Notes under the pieces: model-generated
The model's input: the letters and a program-made list of their open reading frames with translations, nothing else
Told to the model about the DNA's origin: nothing
Databases searched by the model: none
Translations under genes and position numbers: made by a program
Part shown: positions 12,090-23,541 of the stretch, piece by piece
Position numbering within the stretch: position 1 is the stretch's first letter
How the letters are laid out: every line of letters begins with the position of its first letter
NCBI GenBank assembly: GCA_029532415.1
Contig: JAQOTA010000044.1
Location: forward strand, 310,001-374,000
Length of the DNA: 64,000 nucleotides
Reading direction: 5' to 3'
Source of the DNA: Marasmius tenuissimus
Lineage: Eukaryota > Basidiomycota > Agaricomycetes > Agaricales > Marasmiaceae

Positions 12090-12650
12090 TGGATCTTTAG
12101 GTAAACCCTTTCATCCTCTAGCCTATCCATCTACTCATCACAGGACCTGTAGATATCCCTCCAGATGAACCTCTATTCAACAGAGATCAGCGAAGCCTAC
12201 CTCGATGTTCTGAACAGTCACGAAACTGGAGGAACGGACTGGGCGATCTTCACATATGAAGGTGGAACGAACGATTTGAAGGTGCAAGGTACGGGCGACA
12301 GAGGTTTGGAAGAGTTGGAGGAGGAGTTTAGTGATGGACGGTGAGTGTTCTCGTAAGTTTCTTTGTCGTTGGTGTGGGTGATTGATGAGAATACGGGAAA
12401 GGTTCAATACACTTTTGTGAGGGCAGTAGGTCCTAACGTGCATCGTCGCTTCTCCCCTTTTACGACTGATGTGGATATTTTTGCAGAGTAAATAGCAAAA
12501 TTTGTACAGATCAATTGGTGTGGAGATGGTGTCCCGAGGCGACGAAGGGTTGTTTCGTACCCACTTGAGTGCGGTGACCAGTTTTTGGAAAATGGCGTAT
12601 GTCATAATCAGCGCTAGAAACGAGGTACGTCTTCTCCCCCTCTATTGACC
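12090..12650 (+). pseudogene. ABP1 5'-end copy a (promoter plus ADF-H exons), broken
   Basis: Matches the promoter, exons 1-3 and start of intron 3 of the intact ABP1 at 29387-32092. The position of the real ATG is ATA (12153). A downstream ATG at 12165 is in frame, but exon 3 gains a stop (AGTAAATAG, near 12490), and the donor after exon 2 is changed from GTACGTC to GTGCATC. ABP1 homology ends inside intron 3, at about 12,640, where module B begins. Copy c (42950-43455) joins module B at the same place, so both descend from one chimeric ancestor. Confidence 0.85.
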
Positions 12651-12654
12651 TTTC

Positions 12655-13690
12655 AATAGGGTGTAATGTACATTGACGTGCTTGAACACTGTACAACAGC
12701 AATCATTGATCAGTCGATCATCATCCAAACTGAATCACTAGCCCTAAAGCTACTAGTTCCCAAACCGTCGAGCGTTTCCATCACATAGAGCCATGTATAC
12801 GCTCATGTGTGTCCACTGTGCAGTGTGTTACACCTGGGCCCTATCCCCTTCTCAGCTCACATACCTTAGAAGCTTGCTTGTATTCTACAGATCTTTACGG
12901 GTAGTCATGATGTCCCCTTCCACGACCTCGGAGTGGAAGGCGCGGTTGTCATGACTGTCACAAAGTGCTGAGCGTCTAGCAGAGACAGCAGAGGCAGAGA
13001 GCGGTGGTAGCAGGCTTGGAGAGGAGCAGCGGGCTCGACTCAGACAGAGATAAGGCAGAAACTGGTCCCAACAACAAGTTAGATCTATTGTAGAGAAGGA
13101 AAGAAAAGGAAACTGTACTACTCACCTGGTCCCAACGACAAGAGGTCAAGATGAGGGACCAGGTGAAGACTAGCTAGCTTATATACCTATCCTACAGTCA
13201 GAGCTGGAGTCGGAGTGGCTACCTATGAGTTGTGTATGAGTAAGTATGAGTCAAGGATGAATAAGGAATGAGTCGATATGAGATAATGGGATGGCTGCGC
13301 GACGTGGGTTAAAGCTGCGCAATGGTGGGTTAAGAAAGGGAATTGTGAGAAATAAGGATGTATAGTAAGTGACCGTGAGAAAAGAACATGTGATAATCAT
13401 GTGAGCAAATGGTGGAGGGAAAAGTGGCGTCTTCATGACAATGACAGTCTATACAGAAAAATGGCAACCTGTCCGTCCAACAGGAGTGGAAAATGGCATA
13501 TGGGAGCTTTTAACTTCGTGATGGAATATCAATCCTTCTTTGCGACCGACTGCTGTAGAAGTTCTCTGTTGCTATTCATGTTTCCAGCTCGTCTTCCTGC
13601 GATTCTGACGAGTAAGGTATCACTGTGGAGTCTACGTCGTATCGGAACCTATTTGACGTAGACAGAGTGAGGAGTGACGCGGAATACCTA
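12655..13690 (+). repeat. B module, copy 1 (interrupted by a solo LTR)
   Basis: Homologous to 20,020-20,470 (+) and 42,400-42,900 (-). It starts right after the ABP1 fragment and ends near the conserved codons for LWSLRR-G-YLT (13621-13660). It is split at 12956 by an LTR. It may be a decayed small membrane-protein gene; copy 3 keeps the longest frame. Confidence 0.6.
12956..13440. mobile_element. Solo LTR with 5-bp target duplication
   Basis: The 485-bp element starts TGTCACAAAG and ends CTTCATGACA (TG...CA), and is flanked by direct repeats ATGAC at 12951-12955 and 13441-13445. Removing it rejoins the B module exactly as in copies 3 and 4. A TATATA motif near 13180 fits an LTR promoter. 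No internal retrotransposon genes are present, which indicates recombination to a solo LTR. The superfamily (Ty3 or Copia) is not decided. Confidence 0.88.
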
Positions 13691-14535
13691 TCCCTGGACT
13701 CAGGTCTCTCAGACAGCTGTTGAGCGAACAGGCTTTTGTGTATGTGCTATTCCCTGTGATGATAAACAGAGATAGGGGTGAGCTAAATGAACGGGGATCG
13801 TGGATGATTAAATACGATGACTACAAATGTGTTGTACACTCTGTATTTAACCTGTCTAACAGAGACCCAGTAATGAATATATCAGGCTTCATACTCACTT
13901 GTCATGAGTGACGACGACCTGGAAACATGAATTTGATCAAAGTATACGAAGCATTTCTAACGCACTACCGAGAAATTTAGCCTTTGTAGGACCAAAGGTA
14001 TTTCATTCACTGCCGTTTTGCGAGCTTAGTGATTATCGGAATCAAAACTCCAAACTCAGAATGTGAGGGTATACCCATTCATTGCAATAATGGACCCACA
14101 CAATCCCACAACAAGTCAAGGACGCACCACTGGTGAGGGGTGTTAATCAGAAGATAGCACGACCACTCATGTGAATATTCGATTCACGTTCTTTGAAATT
14201 TCCAAAGTCGATGCGAGATGTGGAGACGTGGTTTTAGAATTGATTTTGACCGCCCCACAACCACCTACCCCATTCTTATCTACGCCACGGCCCACATCCT
14301 TCAGATGCACTCAAGCTCCCCAGATACACCACCCGGAAGAATCGGATGTCACCCCAATACATATCCATGCTTCTCTCGGTCTTTGAACTTGCCCCAATGC
14401 CTTGATTTGGACGGAAACACTGACAGTGACGTTGGCAGTTAATTTGGGTTTGATGGCATCGATGGGTAGAAGAACGAGGGCTAAGTATCCATTCTATGAT
14501 TCGTTGACTTTTGTAAACGTAAATCGCGGAAAGTG
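13691..14535 (+). repeat. C-D modules, copy 1
   Basis: C (about 13,690-14,030) and D (about 14,040-14,535) recur together before most TMX genes. D opens with ATG GAC CCA CAC AAT CCC (14090), reading MDPHN-TTSQ, a start also seen at 16461 (+), 34484 (-), 41980 (-) and 52657 (-). Downstream D contains a conserved GACGTTGGCAGTT segment near 14430. Stops make a full-length product unlikely. Confidence 0.55.
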
Positions 14536-14636
14536 GGTCTGTGCGCCTTCATAAGGTGGAGACCAGCGCTTTTCGGTTGGGAGTATGGAAATTCTATTTG
14601 AAGACACGAGCATATGCCGGGTCTCTTACGCTTCTC

Positions 14637-15875
14637 ATGTCCACTGCACGCACGCAATCTCCCGACGATCAGGCACGGTGGAAATAAACAGAGCGGAAGG
14701 TTAGTGAGCGTCAGGATTCAGGATATCTCTGGAGTCACAACTGATGTGAACAAGAGGGACACAAACACAAGCAACTCGAACTCGCAACTTTTGTTACCTT
14801 TGATCCTAACGCCAAGGATATCGATGTCGACGGGGCTCTCTCAAGCGATACGGAGGGTGTTTCTCGGAAAATCCATGAACAAGCTCAGACGACTCCTGGT
14901 GATCAAAATGACGAGTTGGAGGGCTCGCGAGGTCTGTGGATTATGCTTGGCTCGCATCCAGGACTCGCTCACTTAATGGTCTATCCAGCGCGGGCCCCTG
15001 AACCTGTTCTTTCCTCTAACAACCCAAACGTCCACAATGCCCCTAGAGGAAGCAGCGACTGTGACGCACAGGAGAACAGTGGCGCCAGAGCGGATTTAAC
15101 ATGTGTGTAACCGGGCGTGACCTTCTTCAAGTTTTGTTATTATTCATCTCTGAACGTTATCCAGATCAATTACTGCCCAAAGTGGAGAAGTACAAGCAGT
15201 CTTTGGAGCTAGCGGTACAGGTCGGCGCTGTGTCTGTGAGTCGAATACCGTACTATCCCGCTTTTTGGCTTACATTGTCTATTTGCTTGGAAACTCAGCT
15301 CTCATTGCCAGCGTCTCAGCCAGTATACTCCAAACTTACCGATCTGAAGATGACTGGGACGGGGAGAAGTTCACCAGCATCTTTTTGGACGTTTGCTCTT
15401 TCGGGTCCATAATTTTCAACGTCACCGTTACTGTGAAGTCATTGGTGATAGTCCGCGGACTCAGCGAACTCGCCCAAACACCCACCTGCGAACAAGAGCT
15501 TCTCCGTAGGAGCCGATCCAAGGACTCCGACAGGTCCGCTGGTCTCTTGCTTCCAAGGGTACCAGGTGACATAAGAGGGTGGTTTGACCACCTTGTAGTG
15601 CATCTTCACGGGTGTGAGTCACGGTGCCTTTGAATGCTATCTCGATTCTGGAACCACGACTGAGGACCTCTTCAGGGAATATTTTTCTGGCCTTGGGATT
15701 TTCCTTTGCGTACAGTCAAGCCTCTTTTTACTCGGTATTCAGCACCAAGTCTTCACTGAAGCTGGTGATTGCCCTCGTCACACTATCTTTGTACCTTCCT
15801 ATTAGTATATATCGGCGGGGCCTTTCTCATCTATGGTCGCGAATGACCAAGCCACCGTCGGTGGGAAGAACATAA
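14637..15875 (+). pseudogene. TMX family pseudogene, copy 2
   Basis: All five TMX exons can be followed. Exon 1 has a deletion that shifts the frame to a TAA, and exon 3 has TAA where intact copies read TAC (near 15108). Exon 4 (from about 15292) is open and encodes helices 1 and 2 with the LQTYRSEDDWD and LLPRVPGDIRGWFDHL segments. Exon 5 (about 15680-15875) encodes helices 3 and 4. The well-kept 3' half suggests recent inactivation. Confidence 0.85.
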
Positions 15876-16079
15876 CAGTTATCAGCAGGTTCATGTTTTT
15901 TTCTATTTTATTCGCCATTGTGTAAGGTACATATGTTAGCGAGTATCGTACTAGTGGGTGACTGTGAATCCCGTCGTAGAATGTAGCTATGCGTATTGTA
16001 ACTGAAGCAACTGCTGAGCCTGACTGGCCGGCTCTGAGCGGGAGGCCGCTCGGAATCATAAGATGTAGGTATCACTGTA

Positions 16080-17150
16080 TAGAGAATTAGAAACAACCTT
16101 CTTACTCAACGGGGCTGTAAAATGGCATTTGGGAGTTTATGGCTTCGTTTTGTGATCATTTAATCAACTGTCCGAGAAGTTCCAAATCGCTTTTGTCTTG
16201 TTTCGAGTTCAATAAATGCAGGTGGAGAAGGCAGCCCTGTACACTCAATATCCAACCTGATTTACCACGCAAACTTAATGATAAATGCTTTAGACGTATT
16301 GTACATCACCCGTCACGAGCGACAACCTGGAAACAAATCCATCAAAGGTACGAGGCAGGTCCCGATGCATACCTCAGAGACACTCATCTTTGCGCATTTG
16401 GCGACAATCGGGATCTCAAACCCGAATCTAGAGTCTGAGAGTACACACCCCTCAACCGCGATAATGGACCCACATGACACCACAAAACATCATGAACAAA
16501 CTAGACAAGAGGGGGCTGTTATATCCAAAGGTGGTATGACCACTCGCATCAAGACTTAATCCATGTACTTGGAATTCTTTAAAGTCGATGCGGAATGTGA
16601 TTTTTGGAAAGTTGGATCTGGGATTGACCGCCTCATGACCACCTACACTACGGCCCACGAATCAGATCAGATGTCATTAAATCTTTACTTCCATTGGGCT
16701 TTGATCCCGCAGCTAATGCTTCCATTTAGGCATACAGGAATGAAATGAGAAGTTCATTTATAGGATGAAGGATGAAAGAAAAGTCGACGGTGGCGTTCGC
16801 AGTTGCTTTGGAGCTGATGTTACATGTATCGATGGGTAAATAAAGGGGGGCTATACGTTCTGTTGGAAGCTATTTTCCCAATCCTAGAGCCTTGTCACTT
16901 AACGAGTGTGCTCTGACCGCGTGTTTTGAATATGGTCCTTGATCGTTTTCACATATATGTACATAGCTGGTATGTTCTGGGATTACTGTGAGTATACACC
17001 CGAATGCCTTGTGACGACTTGTGCTCAAAACGCGTCACTTATGAGGGCCTTCAATATTGTTTGATCCCTGATCCGTGTACCCTTCGGAGCTCACGACTCA
17101 CATGTTTGGAGCTGGGTTAGTGGCGCCTTCCTAAGATGGTATTGGTTTAA
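16080..17150 (+). repeat. B-C-D modules, copy 2 (B truncated)
   Basis: The end of module B (16,095-16,230), then C (about 16,230-16,420) and D (16,430-17,150). D opens with ATG GAC CCA CAT GAC ACC at 16461. The D tail has CTATACGTTCTGTTGGAAG and a TACATAGCTGGTATGTTCTGGG segment, matched in inverted orientation at 45.2-45.4 kb. No intact ORF is present. Confidence 0.55.
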
Positions 17151-17240
17151 CTTCCAGAGGACAGGCGTTTTGCATGCGGCTGAGGAGCGCAGAAGCACTA
17201 CATAAAATCCCAGACATATGCCATGTCTCTTATCCCCCTC

Positions 17241-18236
17241 ATACCTCCTTTGCGCGCGCAATCTTTACCAGTGTGGACTCAATCCCCGCGAGCAGACATG
17301 GTAGATTCAGACCAACTGGAAGGTCGGTGAGAGTCATTTTTCGAGATGTAGAACCACAACTGACGCAAACAAGCTGAACGACTCGCAGACCCTGTAGCCT
17401 CTGCCTCTGGCAGTCCGAATATCAACAATGCTCGTGGAGGGAACAAAGAGCGTGATGCTCAGGAGAACGGCACAAGAGAGGATCTGGCAAGTGCGTACCT
17501 GGGGGTGACCCTCTCGAGGAAGTCTTGACTTTATTCATCCCTGGACCTTTCTCAGATCAATTAACGCCCAAAGTGGAGAAGTACATAAAGGTGGTGAAGC
17601 AAGCCACACATGTTGGTGCTGTGTCTGTGAGTCAAACACTGTCAATACGTTGTTTTATCCTGTTTTTCGGCTCACATTGTCTATTTGCTCGTTGAGTCAG
17701 CTGTCATTGCCAGCATCTCAGCTAGTATACTCCAAACTTACCGATCTGAAGATGACTGGGACAAGGAGAAATTCACCAGCGTGGTTTTGGTCATTTGCTC
17801 TTTCGGGTCCATAACTTTCAACATCAACGTTACAGTGAAGTCATTGATGATGATCTGCGATCTCAGCTATCTCACCCGAGAACTCACTCGCGAGCAAGAG
17901 CTTCTCCGTAGGAGCCGATCCAAGGACTCCAACAGGTCGGCCACTTTCTTGCTTCCAGGTCTACCGGGTGACATAAGAGGGCGGGTTCACCACCTTGTAG
18001 GACATCTTCATGTGAGTTACGGTGCATTCAAGTGTTACCTCGATTCTGAAATTACAAACTGAGGAACCTCTTCAGGGAATTTTTACGTGATCACGGGAAT
18101 AGTATTTGCCTACCTGCAAGCCATATTTTACTCGATGCTCAGCACCAATTCTTCATTTTGGCTAATGACCCTGCCAGTCGTGATAATGACACCTTTCGAT
18201 TTCCTCTCTCTATTTGGGAGGTGGGTTTTGATCTGA
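17241..18236 (+). pseudogene. TMX family pseudogene, copy 3
   Basis: The ATG of exon 1 is replaced by ATA (17241, as in copy 1), and most of exon 2 is deleted so that exon 1 runs into exon 3 sequence. Exon 4 (from about 17,700) is open, with the SASILQTYRSEDDWDKEK stretch and a second helix. Exon 5 ends at TGA 18236. Exon 4 groups it with copy 2 (TREQELLRRSRSKDS in place of the shorter linker of copies 4 and 6). Confidence 0.83.
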
Positions 18237-18465
18237 AAAAGACGGATAGATTGTCGGTGGGAAGAATATAACATACATAGCAGTAAGCGGTGGCCAGGAC
18301 TTAGGCTTGGTTTATATGTAATTGTGCCCCAATCGTTCCGTTTACCAGTTGGCAGTAATAAGTAGATTGCAGCTCTGAATTCAAACTCCAAACTTCGAAC
18401 GTATCTATCCAAGGAAAGAGTTGCACGGAGCACAACCCGCTCGCAAGTCCGAGACTTCCTAATTA

Positions 18466-18617
18466 GGGCCTGTTCGGTCTGCGGGTCGGGGCTGGGGCTG
18501 ACAGGGGCCCACCCGCCAAAATATGGACTATAGGTTCAGTTTTGGAGCCTCTGGTCGACCGAAGGTCCATATTTTGGCAGAGCGGGCCGGACCCCAGCCC
18601 GTGACCCAAACAGGCCC
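18466..18617. mobile_element. Fold-back MITE, 152 bp, TA flanks
   Basis: The left end GGGCCTGTTCGGTCTGCGGG and the right end (reverse complement GGGCCTGTTTGGGTCACGGG) are inverted copies. The homology runs inwards to a shared CCAAAATATGGAC block on each side, so nearly the whole element can fold. It is flanked by TA (18464-18465 and 18618-18619). It has no coding capacity. TA flanks suggest a Tc1/mariner-type target, but the GGGCCTGTTTGG end also resembles other MITE families. Confidence 0.75.
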
Positions 18618-18759
18618 TAAGTGAGTCAGTGAGTGCTTTGGGGACTCTTTTTGTTTCTTGTTGACATACTCGCAACGTTAACTGGAATCATCCTGGACCC
18701 CCAACCCGACCCAGTTTCAAGCGCTTAGTTCAAGCGCTTAGTTAGTGCATACCATTGGT

Positions 18760-19395
18760 TGATGACTCGATGACCCTCCCGTCCAGCCCCTGGCCAGATT
18801 AAACAATGATGACATTGCGCGGCACAGCATCCGACACAATCTCTTAATCTCGAACCATTGCATCATCCGACATCGCATACACAGATGTTCCTACAAGCAA
18901 ACCTCTCTTCAAAGGAGAACCGGCAAGCCTACCTAGACGTTCACAACAGCCACGAAAGCGGAGGAATGGACTGGGCAATATTCACGTATGAGGGTGGAAC
19001 GAATGATAAATTGAAGGTGTGGGGTACAGGAGATGGTCGATGGAGGGTTGGAATAGTTGGAGGAGGAGTTTAGTGATGGACAGTAAGAGGTCTTATGGGT
19101 TTTGTTCTATTGTTGGTGTGGGTTGCTGATAAAGAAATACGGGGAAAAAGGATTCAACACGCTTTTGTGAGGGTTGTAGATCCAAACGTACGTCGTCTTT
19201 CTCCCTTTTTCCCTGTTGACACTGATAGATCCGCAGAGAACTCCCGAAATTCGTACAAATCAATTGGTGTGAAGATGGTGTGCCAGAGGCGAAGAAGGGG
19301 TTGTTTGATACCCACTCGAGTGCGATGGTCAGGTTTTTGAAAGGAGTACATGTCGCTATCAGTGCTAGGACTGAGGTGCGTCCTTCCACCCTCCG
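18760..19395 (+). pseudogene. ABP1 5'-end copy b (promoter plus ADF-H exons), broken
   Basis: Promoter homology starts near 18,760 (GATGACTCGATGACCCTCC), followed by ATG at 18885. The peptide start NLSSKE...YLDVHNSHESGGMDWAIF is clear. A small insertion near 19,035-19,045 shifts exon 1, which then stops at TAG about 19,071, and the exon 1 donor is altered. Exons 2 and 3 are still recognisable to the GTGCGTCC donor at about 19,376. Unlike copies a and c, it is separated from module B by about 600 bp that includes a P450 remnant. Confidence 0.83.
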
Positions 19396-19439
19396 CCCTT
19401 GCTTCTCTGTGCCTCCAAACCCTTTGGCTCGGATCTCCA

Positions 19440-19745
19440 AGGGGTAATGGACTTCCTCCAGGTCGTCACTCTTGAAGCACCTCATCTCTGTGCAAAGTCA
19501 CCTCTATATCGCTGCCAGCTGGTCAATCGAGTCATAGTCGCCTGCGCGCCCCGCATACCCCGTCAGTGGTTTGTCTTTGTCATGATTCATGGATATTTCT
19601 GCACGCCGCCCCTTGCAAGTTTTGTCTTCGAGCCTGAGAGGTGGCTGCAAAGGGATAGTCAGAAGCTCGAGAGGTACTTCGTAGCTTTTGGGAGAGGGCC
19701 AAGGAGCTGCATTAGAATCCAGTACGTGCTTCTCAAGACGATCAT
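19440..19745 (+). pseudogene. Cytochrome P450 C-terminal fragment
   Basis: One open stretch reads FEPERWL (about 19,628-19,648) then LERYFVAFGRGPRSCI. These are the PERF-type motif and the heme-binding loop with its cysteine ligand, in the right order and spacing for a fungal P450. The helix-K ExxR region upstream is not clear. The residue after Cys-Ile is Arg, where the family usually has Gly. The fragment lies between ABP1 copy b and module B and has no N-terminal half. Confidence 0.75.
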
Positions 19746-20019
19746 GTATCAGTACTGCCTCACAGGGCCTGTTCTAGCCTCGCTTGTTCCATGTTGTATC
19801 ACACCATTTCTCATATCTTCAGGAAGTTGCATCTATCTCCGATATCTTTGAATGACTTGCGGTATGTATCATCACGGTATCGATGTGCAGTGACTTACTG
19901 GTGCCCATTTTACAGCACACCCTATCGTATGAAGGATAAATTTGTATCAGTTTTCGTTGGGAAACCTGTCTACGTGCATGTTAAGCCCCTGAAATAGTGA
20001 AATTGGTTTGTGCTGTACT

Positions 20020-20470
20020 TAGAATAATGGATGTGCCGTGAGCACTGTACGACAGCAACCATTGGTCAGTCTATCATCGCCATCCGAAACACTGGCACTT
20101 GTTTGGCAGCTTTCGTGTTAGCGATTTCAATCGGACTGAGCGTCTCCACCACACAGAGCGACATACACACTTACGGTCATGTTGTGTCACATTGTGCACT
20201 TGTCCCTCTTCTCGATTCGCATATCTCGGAGTCTTGCTCTTCTCTACAGATCTTTGCAGATAGTGTCCCTTTCCACGACCTCAAGGTGGATCGCGAAGCT
20301 GTCACGGCAGTCTATACCGAAAGACGGCACACTTCAAGGATTATTCAATCGACTGCAGTAGTAGTTCTATGTCTGTCCATATTGTTTCAAGTCCGACAAA
20401 CGCAGCTGGAGAAGACAGCGCTATGGAGTTTTCGTTGTATTAGAACTCATTTGACGTAGATAGACTGAGG
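20020..20470 (+). repeat. B module, copy 3 (longest open frame)
   Basis: Most coding-like copy of module B. A frame at 20031-20459 holds a hydrophobic stretch (TCLAAFVLAISIGLSV) and ends with an LWSFR-CIRTHLT tail shared with the other copies. A pyrimidine-rich TCTCTACAG at about 20,240-20,250 looks like an acceptor. It may be the relic of a small membrane-protein gene. No family is assigned. Confidence 0.5.
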
Positions 20471-20479
20471 ATTGATGCG

Positions 20480-21070
20480 GAATACCCATCATTTTAGGTC
20501 TTTTGGGCATCCTGTGAATAAACGGGCTCCTGTATATCTGTAATGATCAACAGAGGTGGGGGGCGAGCCGAGACAAACGGGGCTTATGGATAATTAAATA
20601 CAATGACTACAATGCGTGACACAGTCGGTATTCAACCTGATCTCCCACACAAACCCAGTGATAAATACATCAGACTTTGTACCGCCCGTCACTCGTTGCG
20701 GGTGGCGACGTTTAGATAACACGAATTTGATCAGAGTATACGAAGCAGGTTTAACATACCACATCCCTCGCGGGATGAAAGACGTTTTTTTTATCGTCAT
20801 CTTGCGCGTTTAGCGACTAAATCCTTGCTTCTTTCGGTCTTTAGTCTTCCTGGCCAACCTTAATTTAGGCAATACTGAGACAAGAAGCTTATTTATAGAT
20901 GGAAGGATCGACACATGTACGTGGCTGGTGTGTTCTGGGTGGGGTGGTGGTGGGTGGGGTGTGAATGCGTCTCTATATGCCGTGTGGCTGCCTCCTGTAA
21001 GCCATGTCACCTCGTACGAGGCTCTTCGATAATTCGTTGACTTTGTGACACTCAAACGTAAGAAATCGAG
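20480..21070 (+). repeat. C-D modules, copy 3
   Basis: C homology (20,480-20,815) includes TGATCAGAGTATACGAAGCAGG. The D part is shortened to its tail (20,830-21,070) with GTGGCTGGTGTGTTCTGGGTGG. The MDPH start of D is missing. It leads directly into TMX copy 4. Confidence 0.5.
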
Positions 21071-21208
21071 AGCGTGTCTGTAGCGCCTTGCTAAGGTGAT
21101 ACCATTGTCATTATTAGGATTCTGAGGGTGCCAGCGCTTTGCGTGCCGCTGGGAGCACAGAAATCCTGTTTAAAATCTCAGGTCCATGTCGTGTCCCTTA
21201 TGCCTCTC

Positions 21209-22344
21209 ATGTCCACTGTACGCACGCAATCTCCACCACCGTCGACTCAATCCTATCGAGCAGACACAATGGAACTAGACCGAGTGGAAGGTTAGTGAGA
21301 GTCAGGATTCAGGATGTTTCTAGAGTCACATCTGACGTGAACAGAGGGAGTCGAACTCGCCAACCTTGCCGTTACTTCTGATACGGAGGGTGCTTCTCAG
21401 CAAATTCATGAACAAGCTCAGACAACTCTTGGTCATCAAAACGACGAGTCAGAGGTGGGGTCAAAAGGTTTGTGGATCATGCTTAGCTCGCATCTGGGAC
21501 TCTCTCTCACTGAACGGACTATCCAGCACGGGCACTTGAAGCTGATCTTGCCTCTGGCAACCCGAATGTCGACAATGCGGCTGGAGGAAACAGTTACCGT
21601 GACGCTCAGGAGAACAGTGGTGCAGAAGCAGATTTAACATGTGTGTACCCGGGCGTGACTTTCTCAAAGAAGTCATTGATACCGTACCCAGATCAATTAC
21701 CTCCCAAGGTGGAGAAGCACAAGCAGTCGGTGGAGCTAGCACTACAGGTCAGTGCTGTGTCTGTGAGTCGAATACTGTCAGTGTATTATTCCGCTTTTTG
21801 GCTCACATTGTCTATTTGCTCTTTGAGACGGCTCTGATTGCTAGCGTATCAGCTACTATACTTCAAACCTACCGATCTGGCGACGACTGGAACCCCAAGA
21901 ACGTGGCTTTTTTAACTCTGGACATCTTCTTATTTGGGTCCATAATTTTGAACATCACCGCCACCTTGAAGGCGTCGATTTTAGTCCGCAAACTCGGCCA
22001 ACTTGGCCAAAGGCGCAGAAACAGTACAAAAAGAATCGTCGGATATGGGATTTGGCTTCCCAAAGTGCCAAATGACATAGAAGGGTGGTTTGGACACCTT
22101 CAATGGAATCTCTTTGAGTGTGAGTCACAGCGTAGTTTAAAGTGACTCTGTTCTGAAACCACCAACTGATGATCCATTTTAAGGGGAGGTTCTCGTAATG
22201 GGGGGATTTTTTTGTGCATACATGCAAGTCCTTGTTTACGTGGCGCTAAACGACAAGGATACACGGGGAGCAGTGGTTATCATCTACATCCTGTTCTTGT
22301 GGCTTTTCTTATCCATATTACGAGAGATTACATCAGTACTGTGA
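21209..22344 (+). CDS. TMX copy 4: four-helix membrane protein of unknown function (intact)
   Basis: Not recognised as a named family. Five exons: 21209-21290, 21345-21467, 21527-21762, 21828-22119 and 22184-22344, giving 297 aa. The N-terminal half is hydrophilic and rich in Ser, Asn, Asp and Glu, with a YPDQLPP segment just before the membrane part. Four hydrophobic segments follow. The first overlaps IASVSATILQTYRS. The second reads FGSIILNITATLKASILV. The WLPKVPNDIEGWFGHL loop lies before the junction to exon 5, which carries the third and fourth helices (FFCAYMQVLVY and VVIIYILFLWLFLSI). The same introns occur in all eight copies. The start is the ATG of the conserved MSTxRTQS peptide. 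The LINE lies downstream. A membrane location is inferred from hydropathy only. Confidence 0.75.
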
Positions 22345-22349
22345 TGTAT

Positions 22350-23020
22350 GAGTGTTAAAATGGGAAAAAAATAAATTGCCCCCCCCGACCTAACTTGGGT
22401 GTCCTATCCTCCTCCGTTTGCACAAAAAATAAGATGAGCGCGATTTGTGGTTTTTGGCAAGCTTTTTACAACTCGTTGGATATTTCATTGTGAGTCAAGA
22501 TACTGACCACACATCAAAACCAAGTAAATTTGGGATGAGAACGCTGCTCACTAAACAGAGACAAGTGCGCGCTGAGGAATATTATGCGCACAAACTCACT
22601 TTGGTCCGCTTTTCCCGGTCACCTGATGTTGCTGATCTTTTTTTTTTTATTTGGGGGTTCTCGGATTACCGCCAGCAGGTAAGACTATCTACCAAGGCAC
22701 GGGGGCTATGTAGTCTATAATCTAGATATGTAGTAGATGGACATTAGCCAAGCCATTCTTTGAGCGTCCGTCTGTGTAGTCTCTATGGTTGCACTGAGTG
22801 ATGCTTCGTGTAGTAAGAGATGCGACTCGTCCATTCTGGTGATGTGATTGGTGGTCCTGTGCTGGACCTCTAGGGGAAGTTGAGTGGAATGAAACCTACC
22901 CCTGCCGCTCCACCACGATTTCCAATGTCTTGTTTCATCGCGGTTAGGGGGGAACCCTGCTCAGTGTCCTTGTTTTGGCGTGCGGTCCTGTCGGTCTATT
23001 TCGTATGAGCTGTTGTTCTC
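22350..23020 (-). other. Probable 3' flank of the LINE, no gene
   Basis: Lies between the stop of TMX copy 4 and the C-terminal end of the LINE frame. It holds homopolymer runs (A-rich and C-rich at 22,363-22,388, T-rich at 22,638). No domain is seen. It may include the LINE 3' untranslated region. Confidence 0.4.
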
Positions 23021-23541
23021 TGTTATCCCTCCTCTCTTCCTTCCTCGTCTTCCCCTCCGTCTTCCTGCTCTTTGTCCCCTTCTCTCCACTCTCCCAACCA
23101 ACTCGGTTCCTCCATCGCCATTTGGTTCATCCACTCGTCTCCGAGTTCTGGGTTCCAGTGGGTGAACCAGTCAAACGGCGTATGTTCAGGTTCTTGTTTC
23201 TTGTCTCGTGGTCGCCCGGTGACGGTGAAAGCTCCAGACTTCGCAAGGAATTCTGATAGGGCTTCAATTCCGTTCGGGGTGCCAAGTATATCAGGTAGTG
23301 CCACGTCTTTTGATACCTTCCGGAGAATGTGTCTGAATGGCTCGTACATTGGGCACATGCAAATAATATGTTCCCTGGTTTGAAACCGTTCACCACATGG
23401 GCAGTCAGTGTTCTTCGAGGGCACGAATTCGTAGTAGTACTCGCCAATAAACCCATGGCCTGTCCTACATTGAACAACGTGCCTGAATGTTTCTCGTGGT
23501 GTTTCCTTGAACCATTTGGTAGGTTTTAGGGATGGTGGGAT

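Noticed and set aside
12090..12650. ABP1 copy a as a functional ADF-H-only gene
   Set aside because: Loss of the original ATG, a stop in exon 3 and an altered donor make a full ADF-H domain impossible.
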